A stretch of DNA of 64,000 nt from Syntrophales bacterium. GTDB lineage: Bacteria; Desulfobacterota; Syntrophia; Syntrophales; PHBD01. This document shows, piece by piece, positions 1-9,439 of the stretch (position 1 is its first letter; every line of letters begins with the position of its first letter). The translations under genes were made by a program, and so were the position numbers. The stretch covers positions 434,001 to 498,000 of the forward strand of contig DAOSEM010000002.1 in NCBI GenBank assembly GCA_035363115.1. Direction: 5' to 3'. The notes beneath the pieces are model-generated. The model was given only the letters and a program-made list of their open reading frames with translations, was not told where the DNA came from and made no database searches.

Positions 1-294
1 GTCGGTGCCTTTGAGGGTAATGGTCTGATGGATGGCTCCGCCCGTATCGTCCAGGCCGGTAATCCGGGTCCGGATGTCCAGGATGTCGTCCAGCCGGGCG
101 GGCTTCCGGTAGTAAATGTGGACCTCCGTTACGGGAAGATAGTGGCCGGTTCTCTGAATCCTCGCGAAAAAACCGGGAAACTGGTCGAAGAAGTCATAGC
201 GGGCTTCCTCCAGGATTTCAGGGTAGCGCACGTTGTTGACATGTCCGAACTGGTCGAGATGGAATCCGCGAACCCTGATTTCCTTGTTTTTCAT
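1..294 (-). CDS. Acyl-CoA thioesterase, hotdog fold (3' end outside window)
   Basis: The gene begins with ATG at 294 on the minus strand, after a GAGGATC ribosome site, and runs off the left edge, so only its first 98 codons are visible. The N-terminal segment contains FHLDQFGHVNNVRY, the signature of the 4HBT/YbgC-type hotdog thioesterases: the Asp/Asn-Gln region followed by GHVNN and a tyrosine. These enzymes hydrolyse acyl-CoA thioesters in the cytoplasm. The true substrate cannot be told. It is divergent from the caspase-like gene to its right, with a 382-base gap between them. Confidence 0.8.
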   Translation of the reverse strand, partial: MKNKEIRVRGFHLDQFGHVNNVRYPEILEEARYDFFDQFPGFFARIQRTGHYLPVTEVHIYYRKPARLDDILDIRTRITGLDDTGGAIHQTITLKGTD

Positions 295-625
295 GGATGA
301 TCCTCTTTCCGCGCCGGGGAGTTTTAAGGGGTCCGTCTTGTTCCGGCCCCTTTTGAGGGGGATGTTATTTCACGAGACCGGCCGGACTTCAAGAGGGAAG
401 GTTCCGGAAAGCCGCAATGCATTCAGAATGGAGCCGAATCGATCCGAACAGCGTCCCATTGTCATGCCATGCAACTCAAGTACATGCCGATCTTTCACTC
501 CCTGGTTACAATAGCTGACAAAAAGCTTGCATAATTCTCCGCTCTGGCCGTAATGTTTTCAATACTTTTGTAACAATCATGCAGGCATGTTCCATTTCTC
601 GGGGAGATTTTATGGATTGCCCGAT

Positions 626-658
626 AACCCCGTATCTCAAGAGAGAACGGGTTTTTTT
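626..658 (+). terminator. Terminator-like leader hairpin before the caspase-like gene
   Basis: An AACCC(C)GT arm pairs with ACGGGTT, with an inner CTC/GAG extension, and a run of seven T follows directly. This has the form of an intrinsic terminator but sits only about 20 bases upstream of the start at 677, so it may act as an attenuator. Weak promoter elements lie upstream (TTACAA 506-511 with CATAAT 530-535, or TTGCAT 527-532 with TAATGT 551-556). A second hairpin (AAGGGG/CCCCTT) lies near 326-352. I see no gene in the rest of 295-676 and recognise no known riboswitch class. Confidence 0.45.
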
Positions 659-676
659 GTGAATCCAGGAGCCTTC

Positions 677-2035
677 ATGAATGCGTGCGGAAAAGCAAAA
701 TGTCTGATTCTCACCTGCCTGTGCATGGTTATCCTGGCGGGCTGCGCCGGGTTCAAGTACACGGACAAGGTTGATCCCGTCCGGCTGGATCAGAAGGTCC
801 AGAAGAGGTCAGCAAAGGTGTATGCCCAGGCGGATGAATGGAGAAATTCGGGAGTCATCGTTCAGAAGGACGCTTCGTATCAAATATCGGCCCGGGGTCG
901 ATGGCACGCCGGCATCCTGTGCGGATGGACCAGTCCGTCGGGGGTCGAGACCCACGGCTCTTCCTGTCCGCCCGTCAGGAATGTCGTCAAGAAGTGGAGC
1001 GCCGGCGCTCTGATCGGTAAGATAGGTGAAAACGGCGAGCCTTTCGGTATCGGTTACGAATATGTCTTTACCCCGAAGGAAGAAGGAGTTCTCTATCTCC
1101 GGATCAACGACTGTTTCGGGTGCACCGTGGACAACGACGGAGTCGTCGATGTTGCCGTTGTCCGGACGGACTCCGGTATGGCCGGAAACGAAGGGCAGGC
1201 GAGGGTGTCGCCGGCGGGACAGGCCGGGGACGATGCAGGATTGCGGCCCGTTCAGGGTCAGAAATGGGCCGTCATCGTCGGCATTTCCAGTTATAAGGAC
1301 TCCCGGATCGAAGGATTGAGGTACGCCGCTGCGGACGCCAAGGCGTTCCACGACTGGCTGATTTCGCAGAAGGGCGGGCGATACGCACCCTCCCGGGTCC
1401 GGATACTTCTTGATTCGGAAGCCACATCCAGGAACATCCGGAACGCCCTGTTCAACTGGCTGGGACAGGTGCTCGAAGAGGACACCGTGATGATCTATTT
1501 CGCCGGTCACGGCAGCCCCCAGTCCCCGGATCAGCCCCAGAATCTCTTTCTCCTTCCCTATGACTGCCAGTACGACGACGTAGCCACGACGGGATTCCCG
1601 ATGTGGGACATCGAGACCGCTCTGAAGCGTTTTATCAAGGCGAAAAAGGTCGTGGTGATTGCGGATGCCTGCCATTCCGGCGGCATCGGACGCTCGTTTG
1701 ACATCGCCCGTCGCGCCGCCCGGGGCGTCCAGGTGAATCCCATCAGTTCGGGCATCCAGACTCTTTCCAAGGTCGGCGAGGGTGTCGCGGTCATCAGCGC
1801 ATCGGACGACCGGCAGTTTTCCCAGGAAGGTCGGCAGTGGGGAGGCGGTCACGGCGTGTTCACGCATTTCCTCCTCACGGGCCTAAACGGTGGTGCGGAT
1901 TATAATCGTGACGGTCACGTAACCCTGGGGGAACTGATCCCCTTCCTTTCCGAACAGGTCAGGAGAGAGACGGGCAACGCGCAATCGCCGACCGTGTCGG
2001 GGAAATTCGACCCGGCGTTGACGATCGGTCATTGA
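677..2035 (+). CDS. Caspase-like (peptidase C14) lipoprotein
   Basis: A 452-residue protein. I chose ATG 677 because AGGAG lies at 666-670 and because it gives a clean lipoprotein signal peptide ending in the lipobox LAGC. After a region of about 180 residues of unknown fold comes a caspase-fold domain. It opens with KWAVIVGIS and carries the catalytic His in YFAGHGS and the catalytic Cys in ADACHSGG. Close to the C-terminus is a DYNRDGHVTLGE loop that looks like an EF-hand calcium site. Bacterial caspase homologues (metacaspase/paracaspase-like) cut after basic or acidic residues, but the target here is unknown. The lipid anchor implies an envelope location. Two small lipoprotein genes follow on the same strand. 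Confidence 0.82.
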   Translation: MNACGKAKCLILTCLCMVILAGCAGFKYTDKVDPVRLDQKVQKRSAKVYAQADEWRNSGVIVQKDASYQISARGRWHAGILCGWTSPSGVETHGSSCPPVRNVVKKWSAGALIGKIGENGEPFGIGYEYVFTPKEEGVLYLRINDCFGCTVDNDGVVDVAVVRTDSGMAGNEGQARVSPAGQAGDDAGLRPVQGQKWAVIVGISSYKDSRIEGLRYAAADAKAFHDWLISQKGGRYAPSRVRILLDSEATSRNIRNALFNWLGQVLEEDTVMIYFAGHGSPQSPDQPQNLFLLPYDCQYDDVATTGFPMWDIETALKRFIKAKKVVVIADACHSGGIGRSFDIARRAARGVQVNPISSGIQTLSKVGEGVAVISASDDRQFSQEGRQWGGGHGVFTHFLLTGLNGGADYNRDGHVTLGELIPFLSEQVRRETGNAQSPTVSGKFDPALTIGH

Positions 2036-2107
2036 TGTCATCAGGTCTCGGGGAAGAAAGCAGTCTCTCCAAGCGTGATGAACAGAATTCAAAGGAGGAG
2101 CGATAGG

Positions 2108-2302
2108 ATGAAACGGTTCTGTGTTCTTATGTTATGTGCCCTGTTTCTGTTCTCGTGTGCCCCCGTGACTGTACAGAAATGCTATGAGGAGCGTCGATAC
2201 GGAGAAGACGGAAAGCTCAAGCAGAAGTATACGGAATGCATCACCCAGGTCCCCGAGAAGATGCCTCCCATTCACCTGAAGCACCAGGATCTGTACGAGT
2301 AG
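2108..2302 (+). CDS. Small lipoprotein, function unknown
   Basis: A 64-residue protein starting at ATG 2108, set by AGGAGG at 2093-2098. The N-terminus is a short signal peptide ending in LFSCAP, a plausible lipobox with Cys as the lipidated residue. The mature part is about 48 residues, charged and soluble, with one further pair of cysteines (QKC and TEC) that could form a disulfide. I do not recognise a family. It lies between two other lipoprotein genes and may be cotranscribed with them. Confidence 0.6.
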   Translation: MKRFCVLMLCALFLFSCAPVTVQKCYEERRYGEDGKLKQKYTECITQVPEKMPPIHLKHQDLYE

Positions 2303-2390
2303 GGGAGGGGAGACCGGGACGGCATGCCGGGTGGCACGCCGGCCCGCGGATCCGTGGAAGACCAATGATTGCCGGAGGAGGGAAACCGTA

Positions 2391-2756
2391 ATGTACAGAA
2401 GACTTACGGTCGTAATTGTATTGTCGCTGTTTGTCCTGTCCTGTGCGACTGCAGGGAAGAGAATCGACGCGGAAGCGGTCAAGCAGAACATCATAGTCGG
2501 GAAGTCAACCAAGGAAGACGTTCTGCGGGTTTGCGGAGAGCCGATGGAAACGGAATACGACGCCAAGAATCAGGTCGAGATATGGCAGTACGCCTACATG
2601 GAAAAGAATATAACGGGGACCGGTGTGGTTACTCACGCCGTGGGGATCGGTGCCGAATGGAAAACCGAAACCACCATGATCGACATCTACTTCAAGAACA
2701 ACGTCGTTTACGATGTAAAAACAAGGACATCGAGCAAGACGAAGATGCATTATTAA
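2391..2756 (+). CDS. BamE/SmpA-like lipoprotein
   Basis: A 121-residue lipoprotein starting at ATG 2391, with GGAGGAGGG just upstream. The signal peptide ends in VLSCAT. The mature protein begins with an SmpA/OmlA (BamE-like) motif, IIVGKSTKEDVLRVCGEP, where the G-x-(S/T)-K-x-(D/E)-V...G-x-P pattern marks the helix-helix-strand fold. Such domains occur in BamE of the outer-membrane assembly machine and in many small envelope lipoproteins of unknown role. The middle is Thr-rich. It is the third lipoprotein in a row, and two more with a similar motif occur at 52.5-53.3 kb. Confidence 0.65.
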   Translation: MYRRLTVVIVLSLFVLSCATAGKRIDAEAVKQNIIVGKSTKEDVLRVCGEPMETEYDAKNQVEIWQYAYMEKNITGTGVVTHAVGIGAEWKTETTMIDIYFKNNVVYDVKTRTSSKTKMHY

Positions 2757-3166
2757 CGGGTGGATTCCCGTTCCGGGTAGGATCAGCCCGGCAGGAACCC
2801 TCTGCATATGTGATCTTCGAAACCATGTTGTTCCATTCCTGAATCGGGATTGCCCGTCCGCTCTATCCGCTGTATAGCCTGCCCGGTTCTGAACTCCTGA
2901 AAGCAGTTGGCATTCATAGCCGGCCATACCGGTACCTTTCCTTCCGATTCGTGATGACATCCCGGATAAGAATTCGGAAAGACCTGCAAAGACCACATCG
3001 AGGCCTGCGGGAAAAGGCCTGCGGCCGGCAGAGCAGACAAAGGTGTCCTATCCAGCGATCCAATCGGGGTCCATTCCAGTTTTTCACGATATTTCGGGGG
3101 ACCGTATGTGAAAAACCACACCGCCTCCCCCTGAATTCCCTTTATCGGCCGTGATTTAGGTTTTGC

Positions 3167-3220
3167 TTGACAGCACGGGTACTTTTCACTATTGACGCAC
3201 CCCTGTAGGATGATTATCAT
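3167..3220 (+). promoter_or_regulatory. Candidate tandem promoters upstream of tig
   Basis: Two overlapping sigma-70-type pairs are visible. The first is TTGACA 3167-3172 with TATTGA 3190-3195 (17-base spacer). The second is TTGACG 3193-3198 with TATCAT 3215-3220 (16-base spacer). They would give leaders of about 130-160 bases to the tig start. The rest of the 600-base gap 2757-3357 holds a short direct repeat of AGGCCTGCGG near 3002-3027 and no gene I can support. Confidence 0.5.
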
Positions 3221-3357
3221 ACCACGGCTGGAGGATTCAGGATTTTATCGGGTGACGCGATCAGGGTTCACTTTCCAATTTTCTCACAAGGCCATTCCCG
3301 GGTTTGTTCCCGACCCCCTTTCTCCATCAGCCGTTATCCCAGTTCAGGAGAACTATC

Positions 3358-4692
3358 GTGACGGAGGCGACAACAGTGGTTCAGATTGAAGAGATCAGTC
3401 CGGTCCAGAAAAAGCTGTCTTTTGACGTTCCCTGGGAGGATGTGAAAAAGGAACTGGAGGCGGCCTATCGCCAGGTCGGAAAAAAGGCCCACGTGAAGGG
3501 CTTCCGGCAGGGAAAAGTGCCAAGGCGGGTACTGGAGGTATATTACAAGGATCAGGCAGAGGGTGACGCCGTCACGAACCTGGTGAACCGATATTACTGG
3601 GATGCCCTGCAGGCTCATGAAATCCAGGCGGTGGCGCAGCCGGTCATCGACCAGAAGGGGATCGTCCCCGATCAGGGCTTCTCTTTTACCGCAACGGTGG
3701 AAGTGGAGCCGGTGGTCGAGCCGAAGGATTACATCGAAATGCAACTGGAGAAGCAAGAGGCATCCGTTTCCGAGGAAGATGTGGACCGGCGGATCGAGCA
3801 GATCCGGGAAATGTTCGCCACGATGGGAGAGCTCGAAAATGACAGGCCGATCGCCCGCGGAGATTTTGTCACCTTCGATTTTCAGGGCTCTCTGGACGGT
3901 GTGGCCCGCGACGAAATGAAGGCGGACGGGTATTTCCTGGAAGTCGGATCGGGACGGTTCATCCCGGGGTTTGAAGATCAGCTCGTCGGGATGTCGAAGG
4001 AAGAAGAAAAGGAGTTTCCCATCACGTTTCCCTTGGAATACGGGGTGCCCGACCTGGCCGGCAAGGAAGCAATATTCAAGGTGAAGATCCGGGATATCCG
4101 CGAAAAGAAGCTTCCTGAAGTGAACGAAGAATTTGTCAAGAACTTCGAGAAGTACGAAAATATGGAAGAATTCCGGGCCGAGCTCCGGAAGTCCCTCGGG
4201 GAAGAGGTGGAGGCCCGCTCCCGGGCGGCCCTGCGGGACCAGATCCTGGAAAAACTCGTGACAGCCCATGATTTTGAGATTCCGCCCTCTTTCCAGGACC
4301 GCCAGGTGATTCTCATGATGGGCGATCTGCAGCGGTCCCTGATGGCTCAGGGAATGCCCAGGGAGCAGGCATCCCGGCAGGCCTTCTCGCAGTTGGAAAA
4401 GATGCGCGAAGAGGCGAAGAAGGTTGTGAAATCGATCCTTCTGCTGAAGAAAATCGCTGAGATTGAGGCCATTGACGTTGCTGAAGAGGAACTGGAAAAG
4501 AGGATCCTTGAACTGGCTTCGCGCAGAGGGATGCCTGTCGACACACTGAGGCAGCAGCTCGAAGAGGAGGAGCGGATCGAAGACATCCGCCTGGAGTTGA
4601 GGAACGAAAAGGTGTTCGATTTCATCATCGACCGCGGGAAGATCACTCCCGTTGCGGCCGCGGCGGTCGCCGGCGCCGGGGAGGTTGCCTGA
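3358..4692 (+). CDS. tig: Trigger factor, ribosome-associated chaperone and prolyl isomerase
   Basis: A 444-residue trigger factor. I take GTG 3358 as the start because CAGGAGAA lies just upstream. The N-terminal ribosome-binding domain carries KGFRQGKVPRRVLE, matching the family GFRxGKxP signature that docks on ribosomal protein L23. The central FKBP-type peptidyl-prolyl isomerase domain includes GDFVTFDFQG and FIPGFEDQLVGM, followed by a helical C-terminal chaperone domain. It binds nascent chains at the exit tunnel in the cytoplasm. Its TGA overlaps the ATG of clpP by one base (TGATG), so the two are translationally coupled. The order tig-clpP-clpX-lon is the classic proteobacterial one. 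Confidence 0.97.
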   Translation: MTEATTVVQIEEISPVQKKLSFDVPWEDVKKELEAAYRQVGKKAHVKGFRQGKVPRRVLEVYYKDQAEGDAVTNLVNRYYWDALQAHEIQAVAQPVIDQKGIVPDQGFSFTATVEVEPVVEPKDYIEMQLEKQEASVSEEDVDRRIEQIREMFATMGELENDRPIARGDFVTFDFQGSLDGVARDEMKADGYFLEVGSGRFIPGFEDQLVGMSKEEEKEFPITFPLEYGVPDLAGKEAIFKVKIRDIREKKLPEVNEEFVKNFEKYENMEEFRAELRKSLGEEVEARSRAALRDQILEKLVTAHDFEIPPSFQDRQVILMMGDLQRSLMAQGMPREQASRQAFSQLEKMREEAKKVVKSILLLKKIAEIEAIDVAEEELEKRILELASRRGMPVDTLRQQLEEEERIEDIRLELRNEKVFDFIIDRGKITPVAAAAVAGAGEVA

Positions 4693-5291
4693 TGCAATTG
4701 GTTCCCATGGTGGTGGAACAGGACGGTCGGGGAGAGCGTGCATTCGATATCTATTCACGCCTGTTGAAGGACCGGATCGTTTTCCTGGGCACGCCGATCG
4801 ACGATCACGTTTCGAATCTCATCATCGCCCAGCTCCTCTATCTGGAGTCGGAAGATCCGGACCGGGAAATCTACTTTTACCTGAATACGCCGGGCGGTCA
4901 CGTCAGTTCGGGACTGGCCATTTTTGACACGATGCGATACGTCCGCTGTCCCGTCCATACGTTTTGCATGGGACAGGCCGCCAGTATGGGTGCGGTGCTG
5001 CTGGCCGCGGGAGAGAAAGGCAAGCGTTTCGCCCTTCCGCACTCGCGAATCCTGATCCATCAGCCCCTCGGCGGTTTCCAGGGACAGGCGACGGATATTG
5101 ATATTCAGGCGAGGGAAATCCTGCGGTTGAAGGACCGGCTGAATGCCATCCTGTCCGATCTGACCGGACAGTCCCTGTCCAAGGTACAGGCGGACACAGA
5201 AAGGGATTACTACCTGGAAAGCCAGCAGGCCAGGGAGTACGGAATCATCGACGAAGTTCTCCAGAAAAGGCCCGCAAAGGAAAATCGGTAA
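4692..5291 (+). CDS. clpP: ATP-dependent Clp protease proteolytic subunit
   Basis: A 199-residue ClpP, normal family length. The serine-protease triad is intact: Ser in GQAASMGA (about residue 98), His in SRILIHQP (about 123) and Asp in ERDYYLES (about 172). ClpP forms a double heptameric chamber that degrades proteins fed by ClpX, which is encoded next. N-terminal processing at a short propeptide is usual for the family. The start overlaps the tig stop by one base, and 75 bases separate it from clpX. Confidence 0.97.
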   Translation: MQLVPMVVEQDGRGERAFDIYSRLLKDRIVFLGTPIDDHVSNLIIAQLLYLESEDPDREIYFYLNTPGGHVSSGLAIFDTMRYVRCPVHTFCMGQAASMGAVLLAAGEKGKRFALPHSRILIHQPLGGFQGQATDIDIQAREILRLKDRLNAILSDLTGQSLSKVQADTERDYYLESQQAREYGIIDEVLQKRPAKENR

Positions 5292-5366
5292 AAAACGCTT
5301 CCCGCTCCTGAACCGGCCGGGCCGGAAGGGACGGGAATCGGCAGATGAAGTAAACAGGAGACAGAC

Positions 5367-6629
5367 ATGGCAAGAAAAGGACGGGATGTGCACGGCGGGC
5401 CCGGAATGCTGTATTGTTCATTCTGCGGCAAGAGCCAGAACGAGGTCCGCAAGCTCGTCGCCGGGCCCACGGCATATATATGCGATGAGTGCATCGAGCT
5501 CTGTCGGTGCATCGTGGAAGAGGAGACGGATGCGCCCCTTCTCGACGAACCCCGCCAGGCAATCCCGGAGCCCAGGGAAATCAAATCTTTCCTGGATCAG
5601 TACGTCATCGGCCAGGAGAAGCCGAAGAAGGTGCTGTCCGTGGCGGTCTACAACCATTATCGCCGGCTTACTTCGAATGTTAGTCTGGACGGCATTGAGA
5701 TCCAGAAGAGCAACATCCTGCTGATCGGGCCCACGGGCTCCGGCAAGACACTGCTCGCCAAGACCCTGGCAAAAATCCTGAATGTACCGTTTACCATCGC
5801 CGATGCCACAACCCTGACCGAGGCGGGATACGTGGGAGAGGACGTGGAGAACATCATCCTGAGCCTCCTGCAGAACGCCGATTATGACGTGGAGCGGGCA
5901 TCCCGGGGTATCGTATACATCGACGAGATCGACAAGATCGCCAAGAAATCGGGGAATCCTTCGATTACCCGGGACGTGTCGGGTGAAGGCGTGCAGCAGG
6001 CCTTGCTGAAGATCATTGAGGGAACCCTGGCAAACATTCCCCCCAAGGGCGGGAGGAAGCACCCCCAGCAGGAGTTCATCCAGGTGGACACGACGAATAT
6101 CCTGTTCATCTGCGGGGGGGCCTTCAACGGGATCGAGGACATCATCGCCAAGCGAATCGGCGCCAGTTCCATGGGATTCGGCGCCGAGGTGCGGAGCAAG
6201 CGGGATCGGCGGCTGAGCGAGCTCCTCTCGGAGGTCCAGCCGGAAGACCTCCTGAAATTCGGGATGATTCCCGAGTTCATCGGGCGGCTTCCCGTCGTGT
6301 CGACCCTTGACGAGCTGACCCAGGACGACATGATGCGGATCCTCGTGGAGCCGAAGGACGCGATCATCAAGCAGTACCGGAAAATATTCGAGATGGAGAA
6401 TGTTGCCCTGAAGTTTACGGACGGCGCCCTTCGCTCGATTGCCAAACTGTCGGTAGAGCGCAAGGCCGGCGCCAGAGGGTTGAGGGCGATTCTCGAAAAC
6501 ACAATGCTGGACATCATGTACGATCTTCCCTCCCGGAATGATGTCCAGGAGTGCATCATCAGCGATGAAGTGGTGCTCCGGAAGGAAATGCCGCTGTTCG
6601 TCCTGGAAACGAAAACCGAGACGGCCTGA
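5367..6629 (+). CDS. clpX: ATP-dependent Clp protease ATP-binding subunit ClpX
   Basis: A 420-residue AAA+ unfoldase with an AGGAGA ribosome site before ATG 5367. The N-terminal zinc-binding domain has the four cysteines CSFC...CDEC. Then follow Walker A GPTGSGKT (about residue 121), Walker B VYIDEIDKI, the sensor regions and the ClpP-docking loop (an IGF-like tripeptide, seen here as IGASSMGFGAE nearby). It recognises tagged or damaged substrates, unfolds them with ATP and passes them to ClpP. It lies between clpP and lon, all on the same strand, with a 49-base gap to lon. Confidence 0.97.
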   Translation: MARKGRDVHGGPGMLYCSFCGKSQNEVRKLVAGPTAYICDECIELCRCIVEEETDAPLLDEPRQAIPEPREIKSFLDQYVIGQEKPKKVLSVAVYNHYRRLTSNVSLDGIEIQKSNILLIGPTGSGKTLLAKTLAKILNVPFTIADATTLTEAGYVGEDVENIILSLLQNADYDVERASRGIVYIDEIDKIAKKSGNPSITRDVSGEGVQQALLKIIEGTLANIPPKGGRKHPQQEFIQVDTTNILFICGGAFNGIEDIIAKRIGASSMGFGAEVRSKRDRRLSELLSEVQPEDLLKFGMIPEFIGRLPVVSTLDELTQDDMMRILVEPKDAIIKQYRKIFEMENVALKFTDGALRSIAKLSVERKAGARGLRAILENTMLDIMYDLPSRNDVQECIISDEVVLRKEMPLFVLETKTETA

Positions 6630-6678
6630 ACGGCAAAGAAGCCGGATGAATGAATAAAGAAAAAGACGGGGTGACCCA

Positions 6679-9135
6679 GTGGCCATATTAGACAGCAGTG
6701 CCGATGAAAAAAAAACCAGGATCGTTTCCATTCCGCTCCTGCCGCTTCGGGACGTAGTCGTTTTCCCGCACATGATCGTTCCCCTGTTTGTGGGACGGGA
6801 GAAGTCGATCTCCGCCCTCGAATCGGCCATGAAACACGAGAAGGGGATCTTCCTGGTAGCCCAGAAACTGGCCCAGAAGGATGAGCCCGCGGAAGAGGAT
6901 ATCTATTCGATCGGCACCATCGGTATCATCATCCAGTTGCTTCGGCTTCCCGACGGCACCGTGAAGGTGCTGGTCGAGGGCAAGAGCCGGGGGGTTATCG
7001 AAGAGTACCTCCCCAACGAGGACTATTTCCTCGTGCGCGTGCAGGAGATGATCGATAACGAGGAAGAAGATCCTGTAAAAACGGAGGCTTTGGTAAGAAA
7101 CCTCAAGGAAGCCTTTGAGAGTTATGTGAAGCTGAGCAAAAAGATCCACGTGGAAATGATCGCCACGGTTACCGCGATGGATGACGCCGCCAAGATGGCG
7201 GACATCGTCGTTTCCCATCTGAACGTCAAGCTGGAGGAAAAACAGCGGGTCCTCGAGATTACGAGCCTCAACGAGCGGCTGGAGGCCGTCTATGAGTTGA
7301 TGGTCGGCGAGATCGAGATTCTGCAGGTGGAGGAAAAGATCAAGAAACGGGTCAAGAAGCAGATGGAAAAGACCCAGAAGGATTATTACCTCAACGAGCA
7401 GATGCGAGCCATCCAGAAGGAGATGGGAGAGAAGGACGACTTCAAGAACGAGATCCAGGAACTGGAGAAGAAGCTCAAGGCAAAGAAGCTGTCCGAGGAG
7501 GCCGAGAAGAAGGTACGCCAGGAAATCAAGAAGCTGCAGATGATGGCCCCCATGTCGGCGGAAGCGACGGTTGTCCGCAACTACATCGACTGGCTCCTCG
7601 ACATTCCATGGTTCGAGAAGACGGAAAATGCCTTTACCCTGAAGGAATCCGAGGCCGTTCTCGAGGAAGATCACTACGGGCTCAAGCAGGTGAAGGAGCG
7701 GATCCTGGAATACCTGGCGGTTCAGAGCCTGGTAAAGAAGAACAAGGGATCCATCCTCTGCCTCGTGGGACCTCCCGGGGTCGGGAAGACCTCCATCGCC
7801 AAGTCCGTGGCCCGGGCTACAAACCGAAAATTCGTGCGCTTTTCCCTGGGCGGCGTACGGGACGAAGCCGAGATCCGCGGTCATCGGAGAACGTACATCG
7901 GAGCCCTGCCCGGCAAAATCGTCCAGCTCATGAAGAAGGCCGGGACCAGCAACCCCGTTTTCTGCCTCGACGAGGTGGATAAGCTGTCTTCCGACTTCCG
8001 CGGCGATCCGTCGTCCGCTCTTCTGGAAGTGCTCGATCCGGAGCAGAACGGAGCATTCAACGATCACTACCTGGAGGTGGATTACGACCTGTCCGACGTC
8101 ATGTTCGTCACGACGGCCAACGTCCTCCAGACCATCCCGGCCCCCCTGCAGGACCGCATGGAGGTCATCCGGATCGCAGGCTACACCGAACCGGAAAAAC
8201 TGAACATCGCCAAGAAGTTCCTGGTGAAGAAGTCCATGGAGGCAAACGGTCTTCAGCCGGAGAACATTCTATTCACGGATGGTGCGATCCTGGGGATCAT
8301 CCGGCAGTACACCCGGGAAGCGGGAGTGCGGAACCTGGAGCGGGAGATCGCCTCCATCTGCCGGAAGGTGGCCCGGGAGATCGTGACGAACGGGAAAAAG
8401 AACCAGTTGAAGATTACCTCGAAGAACATCTCCAAGTATCTGGGTGTACCCAAGTTTCGGCACGGGGAGGTGGACGGAAGAGACGAAATCGGGCTTTGCA
8501 TCGGTCTGGCGTGGACGGAAGTGGGTGGGGAGCTGCTCAATATCGAGTCGTCCCTCATGAAGGGAACGGGCCGGATGGTCATGACGGGCAAGCTGGGCGA
8601 CGTCATGCAGGAGTCGGTTCAGGCGGCCCTGACCTACGTTAGGGCCAGGGCGGAAAAGTTCGGCCTGGAAGAAAACTTCTACAAGGATGTGGACGTCCAT
8701 ATCCACGTTCCCGAGGGGGCGATCCCCAAGGACGGACCTTCCGCGGGCATTGCCATGGCGACCTCCATTGCCTCCGCATTCATTCGCCGGAAGATCCGGG
8801 GCGACCTGGCCATGACAGGAGAAATCACCCTCCGGGGAAGGGTTCTGCCGATTGGGGGGGTGAAAGAGAAGCTGCTGGCGGCTCACCGGGGCAACCTGAA
8901 GACCGTCATCATTCCCAAGGACAACGAGAAGGATCTGGCGGAAGTTCCGTCCAACGTATTGAAGGCACTGGAGATTGTCTTTGTTGAGCACATGGATGAC
9001 GTTCTCAAGGTGGCCTTCGTAGGCGAGCCCGCCGGCGAAATGCCCCTGTTTGCAGGAAACGCTCTCCTGGAGAGCGGCGGGGAGGCGAATCCCGATTCCC
9101 GCAGCGATTCCGTCTCCACGGTGGTTGCCCACTGA
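6679..9135 (+). CDS. lon: ATP-dependent Lon protease
   Basis: An 818-residue LonA protease, starting at GTG 6679 after a GGGGTG ribosome site. Domains in order are the N-terminal LON substrate-binding domain (about 20-210), a coiled-coil linker rich in Lys and Glu (about 220-300), the AAA+ module with Walker A GPPGVGKTS (about 364), and the C-terminal protease domain. The Ser-Lys dyad is present: Ser in KDGPSAG (about 688) and Lys in GGVKEKLLAAH (about 730). Lon degrades misfolded and regulatory proteins in the cytoplasm. The C-terminal tail of about 35 residues is poorly conserved. It closes the tig-clpP-clpX-lon block. Confidence 0.97.
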   Translation: MAILDSSADEKKTRIVSIPLLPLRDVVVFPHMIVPLFVGREKSISALESAMKHEKGIFLVAQKLAQKDEPAEEDIYSIGTIGIIIQLLRLPDGTVKVLVEGKSRGVIEEYLPNEDYFLVRVQEMIDNEEEDPVKTEALVRNLKEAFESYVKLSKKIHVEMIATVTAMDDAAKMADIVVSHLNVKLEEKQRVLEITSLNERLEAVYELMVGEIEILQVEEKIKKRVKKQMEKTQKDYYLNEQMRAIQKEMGEKDDFKNEIQELEKKLKAKKLSEEAEKKVRQEIKKLQMMAPMSAEATVVRNYIDWLLDIPWFEKTENAFTLKESEAVLEEDHYGLKQVKERILEYLAVQSLVKKNKGSILCLVGPPGVGKTSIAKSVARATNRKFVRFSLGGVRDEAEIRGHRRTYIGALPGKIVQLMKKAGTSNPVFCLDEVDKLSSDFRGDPSSALLEVLDPEQNGAFNDHYLEVDYDLSDVMFVTTANVLQTIPAPLQDRMEVIRIAGYTEPEKLNIAKKFLVKKSMEANGLQPENILFTDGAILGIIRQYTREAGVRNLEREIASICRKVAREIVTNGKKNQLKITSKNISKYLGVPKFRHGEVDGRDEIGLCIGLAWTEVGGELLNIESSLMKGTGRMVMTGKLGDVMQESVQAALTYVRARAEKFGLEENFYKDVDVHIHVPEGAIPKDGPSAGIAMATSIASAFIRRKIRGDLAMTGEITLRGRVLPIGGVKEKLLAAHRGNLKTVIIPKDNEKDLAEVPSNVLKALEIVFVEHMDDVLKVAFVGEPAGEMPLFAGNALLESGGEANPDSRSDSVSTVVAH

Positions 9136-9159
9136 CAGAATCTCGCACAAGGTTGGGCT

Positions 9160-9188
9160 TGACAAGACACTTTTTGATCTGCTAAAGG
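9160..9188 (+). promoter_or_regulatory. Candidate promoter for the tRNA pair
   Basis: A perfect TTGACA at 9160-9165 is followed after 17 bases by TAAAGG at 9183-9188, a weak -10. The tRNA-Val gene begins 15 bases further on. The good -35 and tight placement support it; the -10 is poor. Confidence 0.5.
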
Positions 9189-9203
9189 GCGGCCTCCGGA
9201 TTT

Positions 9204-9279
9204 GGGCGGGTAGCTCAGCTGGGAGAGCGCCACGCTTACACCGTGGATGTCACAGGTTCGAGTCCTGTTCCGCCTACCA
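9204..9279 (+). tRNA. tRNA-Val (anticodon UAC)
   Basis: A 76-base cloverleaf. The acceptor arms GGGCGGG and TCCGCCT pair, with G-U pairs at both ends. The D arm contains AGCTGGGA. The anticodon arm CCACG/CGTGG encloses CTTACAC, placing TAC at 34-36. The T arm ACAGG-TTCGAGT-CCTGT is intact and CCA is encoded. Confidence 0.95.
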
Positions 9280-9351
9280 AATAGAGAGAAACTCTTGTTT
9301 GCATTCACGGTAGAACAGGGGTAATCTTTTATTAAGGAATCAGAGCATAAC

Positions 9352-9428
<77 letters not shown>

Positions 9429-9439
9429 AATATGCTGAT

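Noticed and set aside
2783..3220. A 145-codon minus-strand frame in the gap before tig
   Set aside because: It covers the likely tig promoters, has no ribosome site and no recognisable family. I treat the gap as non-coding.
3334..4758. A 474-codon minus-strand frame across tig
   Set aside because: Antisense shadow of trigger factor; no domain seen.
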